This document shows positions 29,644 through 37,634 of a DNA stretch of 64,000 nt, one piece after another (positions within the stretch are counted from its first letter, which is position 1; every line of letters starts with the position of its first letter). Under the pieces are notes generated by a model. The model was not told the origin of the DNA. It worked only from the letters and a program-made list of their open reading frames with translations, and made no database searches. This DNA comes from SCTD01 sp963784675 (GTDB lineage: Bacteria > Actinomycetota > Actinomycetes > Mycobacteriales > SCTD01), in assembly GCA_963784675.1 (NCBI GenBank), contig CAWASE010000019.1, positions 62,001 through 126,000 on the forward strand, written 5' to 3'. The position numbers and the translations under genes were made by a program.

Positions 29644-30432
29644 GTGAACATCGTCGTACTGGTCAAGCAGGTGCCTGACACCTGGGCCGAGCGCAAGCTC
29701 CAGGACAGTGACAAGACCCTCGACCGCGCGTCGGTCGACGTGGTCATGAACGAGATCGACGAGTACGCGGTCGAGGAGGCGCTCCGGCTCAAAGAGGCCG
29801 ACGCGGGCGGTACCAGCGAGGTCACGATCCTCACGATGGGCCCGCAGCGCGCGGTCGAGACGATCCGCAAGGCGCTGTCGATGGGCGCCGACAAGGCGGT
29901 CCACCTCACCGACGAGGCGCTGCACGGTTCCTGCGCGCTGCAGACCTCCGCGGCGTTGGCCAAGGTCCTCGGCACGCTCGAGTACGACCTGGTGATCATG
30001 GGTTCGGAGAGCACCGACGCCCGGCTGTCGATCATGGCCCCGCTGCTGGCGGAGCGGCTCGGACTGCCGCAGCTGTCCGGCGCGCGCAAGGTCACCGTCG
30101 ACGGCACCAGCGTGCGGATCGAGCGGCAGACCGAGAACGGCTACGACGTCGTCGAGGCGAGCAGCCCCGCCGTCATCTCGGTCGTGGAGAAGATCAACGA
30201 GCCCCGCTACCCGTCCTTCAAGGGGATCATGGCGGCCAAGAAGAAGCCGCTCACCACGCTGACGCTGGCCGACGCCGGTCTGTCTGCCGACGAGGTCGGC
30301 CTGGCGAACGCCACCAGCGCCGTCGACTCCTTCACCAACCGTCCGCCGCGTCAGGCGGGCGAGGTCGTCAAGGACGAGGGCGACGGCGGCCTGAAGGTCG
30401 CCGAGTTCCTCGCGTCCAAGAAGTTCATCTGA
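29644..30432 (+). CDS. etfB: Electron transfer flavoprotein beta subunit
   Basis: 262 residues from GTG 29644 (NIVVLVKQVPDTWAERKL). The beta subunit binds AMP and packs on EtfA, taking electrons from acyl-CoA dehydrogenases. The signature region is YDLVIMGSESTDARLSIMAP, followed by LAERLGLPQLSGARKV and SPAVISVVEKINEPRYPSFKGIMAAKKKP. It is followed after 31 nt by etfA. Confidence 0.95.
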   Translation: MNIVVLVKQVPDTWAERKLQDSDKTLDRASVDVVMNEIDEYAVEEALRLKEADAGGTSEVTILTMGPQRAVETIRKALSMGADKAVHLTDEALHGSCALQTSAALAKVLGTLEYDLVIMGSESTDARLSIMAPLLAERLGLPQLSGARKVTVDGTSVRIERQTENGYDVVEASSPAVISVVEKINEPRYPSFKGIMAAKKKPLTTLTLADAGLSADEVGLANATSAVDSFTNRPPRQAGEVVKDEGDGGLKVAEFLASKKFI

Positions 30433-30463
30433 GCCGGCCGAAGACAACGGGAGACTGACAGAC

Positions 30464-31423
30464 ATGGCAGAGGTACTCGTGCTCGTCGACCACATCGACG
30501 GCACCCCCAAGAAGGTCACCTTCGAGCTGCTCACCAAGGCCCGCGAGCTCGGCGAGCCGTCGGCCGTGTTCCTCGGCGCACCCGGCCAGTCGGCCGGCGC
30601 GTTGGAGAGCCTGGGCAGGTACGGCGCGGAGAAGGTCTACGTCGCCGAGTCCGACGAGATCGCCGGCTTCCTCACCGCGCCCAAGGCGGAGATCGTCGCG
30701 CAGCTGATCGCCGACAAGAGCCCCGTCGCCGTGCTGTTCCCCTCTTCCGCGGAGGGCAAGGAGGTCGCGGCGCGGGTCGCCGTGCGCACGGGCAGCGGTC
30801 TGCTCACCGACGCCGTCGACCTCGACGCCGACGGCACCGCGACGCAGTCGGTCTTCGGTGGCGCGGTGGAGGTCAAGAGCAAGGTCACCAAGGGCACGAA
30901 CCTGGTGACCATCCGGCCCAACAGCACCCCGCCGGTCGAGACCGCGGGCGCCGCCACCGTCGAGCAGATCACCGTCACCGTCTCCGACGCTGCCAAGGCC
31001 GCCAAGATCGTCGAGTCGGTCGTGGAGAACAAGGGTGGGCGGCCGGACCTCGGCGACGCGTCGATCGTCGTGTCCGGCGGTCGGGGTGTCGGCGCAGCCG
31101 AGGGCTTCGGCGTCATCGAGGCCCTGGCGGACAGCCTCGGCGCGGCAGTCGGCGCCTCCCGCGCCGCCACCGACGCCGGCTGGTACCCGCACCAGAACCA
31201 GGTGGGCCAGACCGGCCGCACCGTCTCGCCGCAGCTCTACATCGCGGCCGGCATCTCCGGTGCCATCCAGCACCGCGCCGGCATGCAGACGTCCAAGACG
31301 ATCGTCGCGATCAACAAGGACGCCGAGGCGCCGATCTTCGAGCTGGCCGACTTCGGGCTGGTCGGCGACCTGTTCACCGTCGTCCCGGCGTTGACCGAGG
31401 AGATCGGCAAGCGCAAGGGCTGA
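30464..31423 (+). CDS. etfA: Electron transfer flavoprotein alpha subunit
   Basis: 319 residues; GGGAG lies 10 nt before the ATG. The C-terminal FAD domain is clear: DASIVVSGGRGVG, then GASRAATDAGWYPHQNQVGQTG, YIAAGISGAIQHRAGMQ and IVAINKDAEAPIFELADFGLVGD. With EtfB it forms the heterodimer that passes electrons to ETF-quinone oxidoreductase. A strong hairpin terminator lies 60 nt downstream. Confidence 0.95.
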   Translation: MAEVLVLVDHIDGTPKKVTFELLTKARELGEPSAVFLGAPGQSAGALESLGRYGAEKVYVAESDEIAGFLTAPKAEIVAQLIADKSPVAVLFPSSAEGKEVAARVAVRTGSGLLTDAVDLDADGTATQSVFGGAVEVKSKVTKGTNLVTIRPNSTPPVETAGAATVEQITVTVSDAAKAAKIVESVVENKGGRPDLGDASIVVSGGRGVGAAEGFGVIEALADSLGAAVGASRAATDAGWYPHQNQVGQTGRTVSPQLYIAAGISGAIQHRAGMQTSKTIVAINKDAEAPIFELADFGLVGDLFTVVPALTEEIGKRKG

Positions 31424-31482
31424 TGCTCGTCCGGTCGCGGCCTGGGTGCGTCCTGGGTCGTGTGCCGCGCGTCGCGACGTCG

Positions 31483-31516
31483 AAGGCCCGCTCCCCACTG
31501 CGTGGGGGCGGGCCTT
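31483..31516 (+). terminator. Terminator hairpin after etfA
   Basis: AAGGCCCGCTCCCCAC at 31483-31498 pairs with GTGGGGGCGGGCCTT ending at 31516 around a tiny loop. The stem is G/C-rich with A/T at its base, and a short TTCC follows. Confidence 0.8.
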
Positions 31517-31533
31517 CCGCGGGTCCGCTGCTC

Positions 31534-31619
31534 GACCGGGTGATCGTCAGAAGGATCGGTGCGTCGAGGGGCGTCCGGTGGCCCCGAACGGCACGGATGC
31601 TTCTGAGGATCACCGGGTC
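31534..31619. repeat. Long imperfect hairpin with four regularly placed G-G mismatches
   Basis: Arms of 29 nt (31534-31562 and 31591-31619) pair except at four positions. Each mismatch is G opposite G. An inner GGGGC/GCCCC stem extends it. The hairpin lies between the etfA terminator and the SDR gene end and has no coding sense. It could be a palindromic repeat element, a structured RNA or a second terminator for the convergent genes. Confidence 0.6.
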
Positions 31620-31648
31620 GGGGTCGGGGCGGCTCCAGGGAGCGGGCC

Positions 31649-32554
31649 CTACGGGAAGGGGTAGGCCACCTGGGTCAGGCGCTCGCTCTCCGCCCACAGG
31701 CGGCGGGCGGAAGTGTCGTCGCGAGCGGCCTTGGTGCGCCCCACCCGGGTGGGATGGCCGCGCATCTCCAGCAGGTGCGGACCGAAGTACTCGTCGGGCC
31801 GCACGTCCGGCATGGTCGCGGCGTACAGCGACGGCCAGGCGCCCTGCGCGTCGGACTGCGCCAGCACGCCGCTGCCGACCTTCATCAGCAGGTTCATGAC
31901 CGGGTTCTGCGAGCTCTGCAGGTGCGTCGCCGCGTAGCCGGGATGGGCAGCGGCGACGACGAGCGAGGTGCCGCGGGCCCGCACGCTCAGCTCGCGGACG
32001 AACAGCAGGTTGGCCAGCTTGCTCTGCCCGTAGGCGCCCCACGCGGCGTAGGACTTCTCGCTGTTGAGGTCCGCGAAGTTCATCTTGCCGAGCTTGTGCG
32101 CGAAGCTGGCCACCACCACGACGCGAGGAGCGGTACTCCGCAGGAGCAGCGGGAGCAGCCGCCCGGTCAGCGCGAAGTGGCCCAGGTGGTTCGTGCCGAG
32201 CTGCAGCTCGAAGCCGTCGGCGGTCCGCGTCTCCGGGACCGCCATGACCCCCGCGTTGTCCACGAGCAGGTCCAGGCGGTCCATGCGCCCGCTGAGCTCA
32301 CCCGCCGCCGCCTCGACGGAGGCGAGCGAGGCCAGGTCGAGCGTCAGCAGCTCGACGCTGCCCGCGGGCACCTCCGTGCGGACCCGGCCGATCGCCGCCT
32401 CGGCGCGACCAGCGTCGCGGCAGGCCATCACGACCCGGGCTCCGTGACGGGCCAGCTCGATCGTGGTGTGCAGGCCGAGGCCCGAGTTCGCTCCCGTCAC
32501 CAGGGCGGTGCGGCCGGACTGGTCGGGAATGTCGGCGGGGCTCCAGGAGGTCAT
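31649..32554 (-). CDS. Short-chain dehydrogenase/reductase (retinol dehydrogenase-like SDR)
   Basis: 301 residues. The Rossmann motif is GANSGLG near the N-terminus (TGxxxGxG type), the DNAGVM strand follows and the catalytic YGQSK stands in place of YxxxK. Length and the C-terminal DEYFGPHLLEMRGHP segment resemble the WW-domain oxidoreductase/retinol dehydrogenase-like SDRs of actinobacteria; the substrate is unknown. CAGGAT lies 6 nt before the ATG within a perfect palindrome, suggesting a leaderless, regulated transcript. Confidence 0.9.
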   Translation of the reverse strand: MTSWSPADIPDQSGRTALVTGANSGLGLHTTIELARHGARVVMACRDAGRAEAAIGRVRTEVPAGSVELLTLDLASLASVEAAAGELSGRMDRLDLLVDNAGVMAVPETRTADGFELQLGTNHLGHFALTGRLLPLLLRSTAPRVVVVASFAHKLGKMNFADLNSEKSYAAWGAYGQSKLANLLFVRELSVRARGTSLVVAAAHPGYAATHLQSSQNPVMNLLMKVGSGVLAQSDAQGAWPSLYAATMPDVRPDEYFGPHLLEMRGHPTRVGRTKAARDDTSARRLWAESERLTQVAYPFP

Positions 32555-32559
32555 CGGCT

Positions 32560-32574
32560 GATCCTGCCAGGATC
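32560..32574. promoter_or_regulatory. Perfect palindrome over the SDR -10 region
   Basis: GATCCTG-C-CAGGATC (7-1-7) covers CAGGAT, which sits 6 nt before the SDR start codon on the minus strand. A dimeric repressor site or a symmetrical promoter would both fit. Confidence 0.45.
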
Positions 32575-32616
32575 GGCGCGCCCTGGACCACCACCGGCCC
32601 GGTCAGCAGGCCTACC

Positions 32617-32622
32617 TAGACT
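32617..32622 (+). promoter_or_regulatory. Candidate -10 of a leaderless transcript (PaaK-like gene)
   Basis: TAGACT is 7 nt before ATG 32630 and no Shine-Dalgarno sequence is present. Confidence 0.55.
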
Positions 32623-32629
32623 TCCGCGC

Positions 32630-34033
32630 ATGCCATCCTGGGACCGACGGACGCCCGATCAGCTCGCCAAGGCCCAGCAGGCAGCGGTGCGCAGCCAGGT
32701 CGTCGACGCGGTGGCGCCCTTCTCCCCGTTCTGGCGGGCTCGGCTGCAGGGGCTCGGTCGCCAGGCCGAGCAGGTCGCCACCCTGGAAGGTCTGCGGGCG
32801 CTGCCTGCCGCCGGCGAGCGCGACCTGTGCCCCGACGGGGACGCTGCCAGCGCTGCCGGGCTGGTGCTGCAAGCAGGCGAGTCGGGGTTCGCCCTGCACG
32901 CCGACGGACCGTCGCTGCGCCGGGCGCTCGCTCGCCGCCTGGCCGTCCCAGGCTCCTACCGCGCCGTGGTGGAGGCCGACACCCGTCCGACGTCCTTCGT
33001 CTGGGCCGGCCAGGCCGTCCGCTTCCCGGTGGCGAGCACCCGCAGCGACCTCGACGTCGTGGCACGCGCCGGGGCCAGGCTGTGGCAGGTGCTCGGACTC
33101 ACCCGCAGCGACGTCGTGGTGAGCGCGCTGCGCGCAGCACCCACCGCGCTGCAGCAGGCGCTCTCGCTCGGCGCTCTCGGCGCCGGCAGCCCCCTGTTCG
33201 CCCCGGGCGGGCGGCTGCAGGAAGTAGCCGCCGCGCTGGAGCTCGTGGCCGCCACGGTGCTCGTCGTGCCGGCTGCCGCCGGCGTCGAGGTGCTCACGGC
33301 CCTGGACGAGCTCGGTGCACCGCTGGGCTCGCTCACGACGCTGCTGGTCGCCGGCGCCCCTTACGACGACGAGCGCGACGAGCTGGCCGAGGCCCTGGCG
33401 GCGATCGCGCCGAAGGCGGTGGTGCTCGCGGTCCACTGCGCCGACGGCCACCGGCTGCTGTGGGGGGAGTGCCGTGCGTCGTCCGGCAGCTCCGGGCTGC
33501 ACACCTATCCCGACCTCGAGGTCGTCGAGCTCGTCGATGCCGAGAGCGGCGAGACGGCGGGCAAGGGCGCAGCGGCGGGCGGCGAGGTCGTCGTCACCCA
33601 GCTGGGCCTGCGCGGTTCCGCGCTGCTGCGCTGGCGCACCGGCGACCTCGCGCAGAACCTGGCCACGGGCGCCTGCCCGGGGTGCGGTCGCACGGTGCCC
33701 CGCGTGCTCGGCACGCAGCGGGGCGCGCTGGTGCCCGAGCTCGAGCTGCGTACGGGCAGGAGCCCGGTCGACCTGCGGGCCGTCGCCTCGGCGCTGTCGG
33801 GACGACCCGACGTCGCCGACTGGCGCATCGTGCTCGGACGCAGCAGCCGCGACGACGCCGACCAGGTGCTCGTGCACGTCGCCCCGCCCCCCGGGGTCGA
33901 CGACGCCGAGGTGGCGGTCGCGGTGGCCAGGGACGTGCGCCTGGCTGCCGGACTGCTGCCGACGCAGGTCGTCGTGGAACCGCGCGCGGACCTGCCGGGC
34001 GGCACCGGGCTCACCGCACGCATCCTCACCTGA
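32630..34033 (+). CDS. Phenylacetate-CoA ligase-like (ANL superfamily) protein, adenylate P-loop not evident
   Basis: 467 residues. The overall pattern follows PaaK-type AMP-forming ligases: an opening QLAKAQQAAVRSQVVDAVAPFSPFWRARL, a mid-domain LTTLLVAGAPYDDERDELAEAL, a C-terminal WRTGDLAQNLATGACPGCGRTVPRV with a CPGCG, and an end domain resembling the PaaK C-terminal ferredoxin-like fold. The Ser/Thr/Gly-rich phosphate loop normally found near residue 90 is not recognisable; that position reads VLQAGESGFALHADG. The protein may be catalytically altered or use another substrate. It lies directly before a cysteine desulfurase gene. Confidence 0.72.
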   Translation: MPSWDRRTPDQLAKAQQAAVRSQVVDAVAPFSPFWRARLQGLGRQAEQVATLEGLRALPAAGERDLCPDGDAASAAGLVLQAGESGFALHADGPSLRRALARRLAVPGSYRAVVEADTRPTSFVWAGQAVRFPVASTRSDLDVVARAGARLWQVLGLTRSDVVVSALRAAPTALQQALSLGALGAGSPLFAPGGRLQEVAAALELVAATVLVVPAAAGVEVLTALDELGAPLGSLTTLLVAGAPYDDERDELAEALAAIAPKAVVLAVHCADGHRLLWGECRASSGSSGLHTYPDLEVVELVDAESGETAGKGAAAGGEVVVTQLGLRGSALLRWRTGDLAQNLATGACPGCGRTVPRVLGTQRGALVPELELRTGRSPVDLRAVASALSGRPDVADWRIVLGRSSRDDADQVLVHVAPPPGVDDAEVAVAVARDVRLAAGLLPTQVVVEPRADLPGGTGLTARILT

Positions 34034-34057
34034 GCGGCCACCCACCGGTTCGGCGGC

Positions 34058-34063
34058 TAGGCT
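34058..34063 (+). promoter_or_regulatory. Candidate -10 of a leaderless transcript (cysteine desulfurase gene)
   Basis: TAGGCT is 7 nt before GTG 34071 and no Shine-Dalgarno sequence is present. Confidence 0.55.
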
Positions 34064-34070
34064 CGGGATC

Positions 34071-35261
34071 GTGGCGTACCTCGACCATGCGGCCTCGACG
34101 CCCATGCTGCCCGAGGTGGCGCAGGCCCTGTCCGCGTCCTACGCCCGGGCCCTGACCCACGCCGGCAACGCGTCGTCGCTGCACGCGGCGGGCAGGCAGG
34201 CCCGGCGGGTCGTGGAGGAGTCGCGCGAGCAGCTCGCGGCGGCGCTCGGCGCCCGCCCGTCCGAGGTCATCTTCACCGCCGGCGGCACCGAGAGCGACAA
34301 CCTGGCCGTCAAGGGCATCTGGTGGGCCAGGCGCGCTGCGGACCCGCGTCGTCGCCGCATCCTGGCCAGCGCGGTCGAGCACCATGCCGTGCTGGACGCG
34401 GTCGAGTGGCTGGTGGCGCACGAGGGCGCCACCGTCCAGTGGCTGCCCGTCGACGCCCAGGGAAGGGTCGACCCGGACGTCCTCGTCGCGGCGATCGAGC
34501 GCGATCCCGGCGACGTCGCACTGGTCACCATCATGTGGGCGAACAACGAGGTCGGCACCGTCCAGCCCGTCCGCCGGCTGGCCGACGTCTGCGCCGAGCA
34601 CGGGATCCCGTTCCACAGCGACGCCGTCCAGGCCGTCGGCCAGCTGGCCGTCGACGCCGCAGCCAGCGGGGTCGACGCCCTGACGATCACCGGGCACAAG
34701 TTCGGCGGTCCGCTCGGGGTGGGCGCGCTCCTGCTCGGTCGTGACATCGCGTGCACCCCGCTGCTGCACGGCGGCGGCCAGGAGCGCGACGTCCGCTCCG
34801 GCACCCTGGACGCCCCCGCGGCCGAGGCGCTGGCTGTGGCGGCCACGCTGGCCGTCGAGCGGCAGGCCGAGCTCGCCCTGCGCCTGGGCGGGCTGCGCGA
34901 CGACCTCGTGCGCCGGGTGCAGCAGGCGCTGCCCGAGGCCGTGCTCAACGGGTCGACCGGCGCCGACCGGCTGCCGGGCAACGCCCACTTCTCCTTCCCC
35001 GGCTGCGAGGGCGACTCGCTGCTGCTGCTGCTCGATGCCCGCGGCGTCGAGGTCTCGACCGGGTCGGCCTGCTCCGCCGGGGTCGCACGGCCCAGCCACG
35101 TCCTGCTGGCCATGGGGGCTGCCGAGGACGCCGCCCGTTCCTCCCTGCGCTTCTCGCTCGGGCACAGCTCCACGGCGGGCGACGTCGACGCCCTCGTCGA
35201 GGCCCTGCCTGCGGTCGTCGAACGGGCTCGCCGGGCGATGGTGCCCGCCGTGCGCCGGTGA
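34071..35261 (+). CDS. Cysteine desulfurase (class I, IscS/NifS type)
   Basis: 396 residues. PLP-dependent enzyme that takes sulfur from cysteine. It opens YLDHAASTPMLPEV. TAGGTESDNLAVKG and FHSDAVQAVGQL bind PLP, TGHKFGGPLGVG carries the Schiff-base Lys, and STGSACSAG holds the catalytic Cys. It starts at GTG 34071 and ends 4 nt inside mnmA, so it most likely feeds persulfide to MnmA for tRNA 2-thiolation. General Fe-S supply by this copy is also possible. Confidence 0.94.
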   Translation: MAYLDHAASTPMLPEVAQALSASYARALTHAGNASSLHAAGRQARRVVEESREQLAAALGARPSEVIFTAGGTESDNLAVKGIWWARRAADPRRRRILASAVEHHAVLDAVEWLVAHEGATVQWLPVDAQGRVDPDVLVAAIERDPGDVALVTIMWANNEVGTVQPVRRLADVCAEHGIPFHSDAVQAVGQLAVDAAASGVDALTITGHKFGGPLGVGALLLGRDIACTPLLHGGGQERDVRSGTLDAPAAEALAVAATLAVERQAELALRLGGLRDDLVRRVQQALPEAVLNGSTGADRLPGNAHFSFPGCEGDSLLLLLDARGVEVSTGSACSAGVARPSHVLLAMGAAEDAARSSLRFSLGHSSTAGDVDALVEALPAVVERARRAMVPAVRR

Positions 35262-36343
35262 GGCTGCTCGCCGCGCTCTCGGGCGGGGTCGACTCCGCCG
35301 TCGCCGCGGCGCTGGCCGTCGAGGCCGGGCACGAGGTCACCGCGGTCCACCTCGCGCTGTCGCCGGATCCGGCGACGCTGCGCACCGGTGCCCGTGGCTG
35401 CTGCTCCCAGGAGGACGCACGCGATGCTGCCCGCGTCGCCGACGTGCTGGGCATCCCGTTCTACGTCTGGGACCTGGCCGAGCGCTTCCGCGCCGAGGTC
35501 GTCGACGACTTCGTCGGCGAGTACGCCGCCGGGCGCACCCCGAACCCGTGCCTGCGCTGCAACGAGCACATCAAGTTCTCCGCGGTGCTGGACCGCGCGC
35601 TGGGTCTGGGCTTCGACGCTGTGGTCACCGGCCATCACGCCCGCCTGGTCGACGGGGTGCTCGGCCGCTCGGTCGATCTGGCCAAGGACCAGTCCTACGT
35701 GCTGGCGGTGCTCACCCCGCAGCAGCTGGCCGGCACCGTCCTGCCGCTGGGGGAGCTGACCAAGGAGCAGGTGCGCGCGCAGGCAGCTCGCCGAGGGCTC
35801 GCCGTCGCCGACAAGCCTGACAGCCACGACGTCTGCTTCATCCCCGACGGCGACACCGCGGGCTTCCTGCGGCGGGCGCTCGGCGAGCAGCCGGGTCCGG
35901 TGATCGACGCGCTGACCGGCGCCGTGCTGGGCGAGCACTCCGGCGCCTACGCCTACACCGTCGGCCAGCGCCGGGGGCTCGGGCTGACGGTGCCTGCAGG
36001 GGACGGTCGCCCGCGGTACGTGCTGTCGGTCGAGCCGGTCAGCCGCACCGTCACGGTGGGGCCGCAGGGGGCGCTGGACGTCGAGGAGATCGACGTCGAC
36101 CGGCCCAGGTGGCTCAGCGAGCGTCCGCTGCCGTGGACCGGCCGCGTGCAGCTGCGGGCGCACGGCGAGGCGCACGAGGTGCTCGTGCACAGCGCGGAGG
36201 ACGGCTGGCGGCTGCAGCTGTCGCAGGCCGTGCGCGGCATCGCGCCGGGCCAGGCCGCGGTCCTGTACGACGGCGACGTCGTCGTCGGCAGCGCGACGAT
36301 CGCCCGCGCCCGCTCCAGAGTGACGGCAGCCACGCCCGGATAG
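35258..36343 (+). CDS. mnmA: tRNA-specific 2-thiouridylase MnmA
   Basis: 361 residues from GTG 35258. MnmA makes 2-thiouridine at position 34 of Lys, Glu and Gln tRNAs. The PP-loop is ALSGGVDSAV (about residues 5-14). TPNPCLRCNEHIKF holds the first catalytic Cys and DSHDVCFIPDGD the second. TVGQRRGLGL and a C-terminal beta-barrel complete the family pattern. It overlaps the desulfurase by 4 nt. The TAG stop doubles as the start of a TAGGCT -10 box for the next gene. Confidence 0.95.
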   Translation: MRLLAALSGGVDSAVAAALAVEAGHEVTAVHLALSPDPATLRTGARGCCSQEDARDAARVADVLGIPFYVWDLAERFRAEVVDDFVGEYAAGRTPNPCLRCNEHIKFSAVLDRALGLGFDAVVTGHHARLVDGVLGRSVDLAKDQSYVLAVLTPQQLAGTVLPLGELTKEQVRAQAARRGLAVADKPDSHDVCFIPDGDTAGFLRRALGEQPGPVIDALTGAVLGEHSGAYAYTVGQRRGLGLTVPAGDGRPRYVLSVEPVSRTVTVGPQGALDVEEIDVDRPRWLSERPLPWTGRVQLRAHGEAHEVLVHSAEDGWRLQLSQAVRGIAPGQAAVLYDGDVVVGSATIARARSRVTAATPG

Positions 36344-36346
36344 GCT
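36341..36346 (+). promoter_or_regulatory. Candidate -10 box formed by the mnmA stop codon
   Basis: TAGGCT starts with the mnmA TAG and lies 7 nt before ATG 36354, which has no Shine-Dalgarno sequence. Confidence 0.5.
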
Positions 36347-36353
36347 CGCGCGC

Positions 36354-36611
36354 ATGGCCGACGACGTGCAGCTCACCGACCTCGAGGTCATCCAGCGCTA
36401 CAGCCTGGCGGTGCGGGGCGCGACCGCCAGCCGGGCCGAGCTCATCGAGGCGTTGCAGGCCGACCTCGACTGGTTGGGGGGCGGCGTCGCCAAGCCGGCC
36501 CCCGCGACCCGCTCCGTGCCGCGCACGGCCCCCTCGCGCGCCGCCACCAAGGCCGCCGCCGCCCGCCGGGCGAGCCCCCGCGCCGCGCGCGGCACCAGCA
36601 GCGAGGCGTGA
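36354..36611 (+). CDS. Small basic protein of unknown function
   Basis: 85 residues. The first 45 form a plausible small helical domain (LTDLEVIQRYSLAVRGATASRAELIEALQADLDWLGGG in part); the rest is Ala/Arg/Pro/Ser-rich and highly basic, likely disordered and able to touch nucleic acid. It overlaps the next gene by 4 nt. No family recognised. Its place between mnmA and a MetE-like gene suggests co-expression only. Confidence 0.7.
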   Translation: MADDVQLTDLEVIQRYSLAVRGATASRAELIEALQADLDWLGGGVAKPAPATRSVPRTAPSRAATKAAAARRASPRAARGTSSEA

Positions 36612-37627
36612 CCCAGGCCGACCTGGGCTGGCCCGCGACCGTCGTCGCGACCGGCGTCGGCAGCCTGCCGGGCACCGACCCGGCGGAGGCGGTACGCGTC
36701 GTGCTCGGCGAGCTGCCCGACCTGCCGTTCCTGCCCGAGCTGCCCGGCCGTGGTCCGCACGCAGACCTCGGCGGACGCGGGGCCGTCCTGCTCGCCGGTC
36801 TCGCCGTCGACCTGCAGCCCAGCGGCTGGCGGCTGGTCACCCGCCCGGGCCGCGACCACCGGCTGGCGCGCGATCTGCTGTCCCGCGACCTCGACGCCCT
36901 CGAGGAGGCCACCCAGGGCGGGCCGCCGTCGGTGCTGAAGGTGCAGTGCGCCGGCCCGTGGACCCTGTCGTCGTTGCTGCGCCTGCCCCGCGGCGAGCGA
37001 GCCCTGGCCGACCACGGCGCCGTCGACGACCTCGCGGCCTCCCTCGCCGACGGCCTGCGCGAGCACCTGAGCGATCTGCGCCGACGGCTGCCCGGCACGG
37101 TGCTGCTGCTGCAGCTGGACGAGCCGTCGCTCCCGGCGGCCATGGCGGGCCGCATCCCCACCTCCAGCGGCTGGGGCACCCTGCGCAGCCCGGACGTCCA
37201 GCGCGCGGCGGCGGTGCTGTCGACGGTGCTGATCGGTTGCGGGCAGGAGCCTGCCCGCACCGTCGTGCACTGCTGCGCCCCAGAACCCCCGATCGACCTG
37301 CTGCTGCGCGCAGGCGCCGGTGCGGTGTCGTTGGACGCGACGCTGCTCACGCCGCGCGAGGACGAGACCCTCGGCCAGGCGGTCGAAGCCGGTCGCCGGC
37401 TGCTGCTGGGCGTCGTCCCGACCGTCGGCCGGGCAGAGGTCGCTCCGGCGACGGCCGCCGTCACCACGCTGTGGGGTCGGCTCGGCTTCGACGCCGACCA
37501 GCTGCAGCGCAGCGTGGTGCTCACGCCGACCTGTGGCTTGGCGAGCGCGAGCCCCGACCAGGCCCGCCGGGCGATGGCCGTCACGCGCGAGTGCGCCCGC
37601 CGGCTGACCGAGGCTCCGGAGACGTGA
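36608..37627 (+). CDS. Cobalamin-independent methionine synthase-like (MetE/UROD-fold) protein
   Basis: 339 residues from GTG 36608. It opens ATGVGSLPGTDPAEAVRVVLGELPDLPFLPELPGRG in the pattern of the actinobacterial MetE C-terminal-like family. LQLDEPSLPA, VVHCCAPEPP and TPTCGLASASP resemble the zinc/methyl-transfer core of MetE, with His and Cys retained. It is half the length of true MetE, so a full methionine synthase role is doubtful. It may be a stand-alone methyltransferase. It overlaps the small basic gene by 4 nt. Confidence 0.8.
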   Translation: MTQADLGWPATVVATGVGSLPGTDPAEAVRVVLGELPDLPFLPELPGRGPHADLGGRGAVLLAGLAVDLQPSGWRLVTRPGRDHRLARDLLSRDLDALEEATQGGPPSVLKVQCAGPWTLSSLLRLPRGERALADHGAVDDLAASLADGLREHLSDLRRRLPGTVLLLQLDEPSLPAAMAGRIPTSSGWGTLRSPDVQRAAAVLSTVLIGCGQEPARTVVHCCAPEPPIDLLLRAGAGAVSLDATLLTPREDETLGQAVEAGRRLLLGVVPTVGRAEVAPATAAVTTLWGRLGFDADQLQRSVVLTPTCGLASASPDQARRAMAVTRECARRLTEAPET

Positions 37628-37634
37628 GGCTGCG

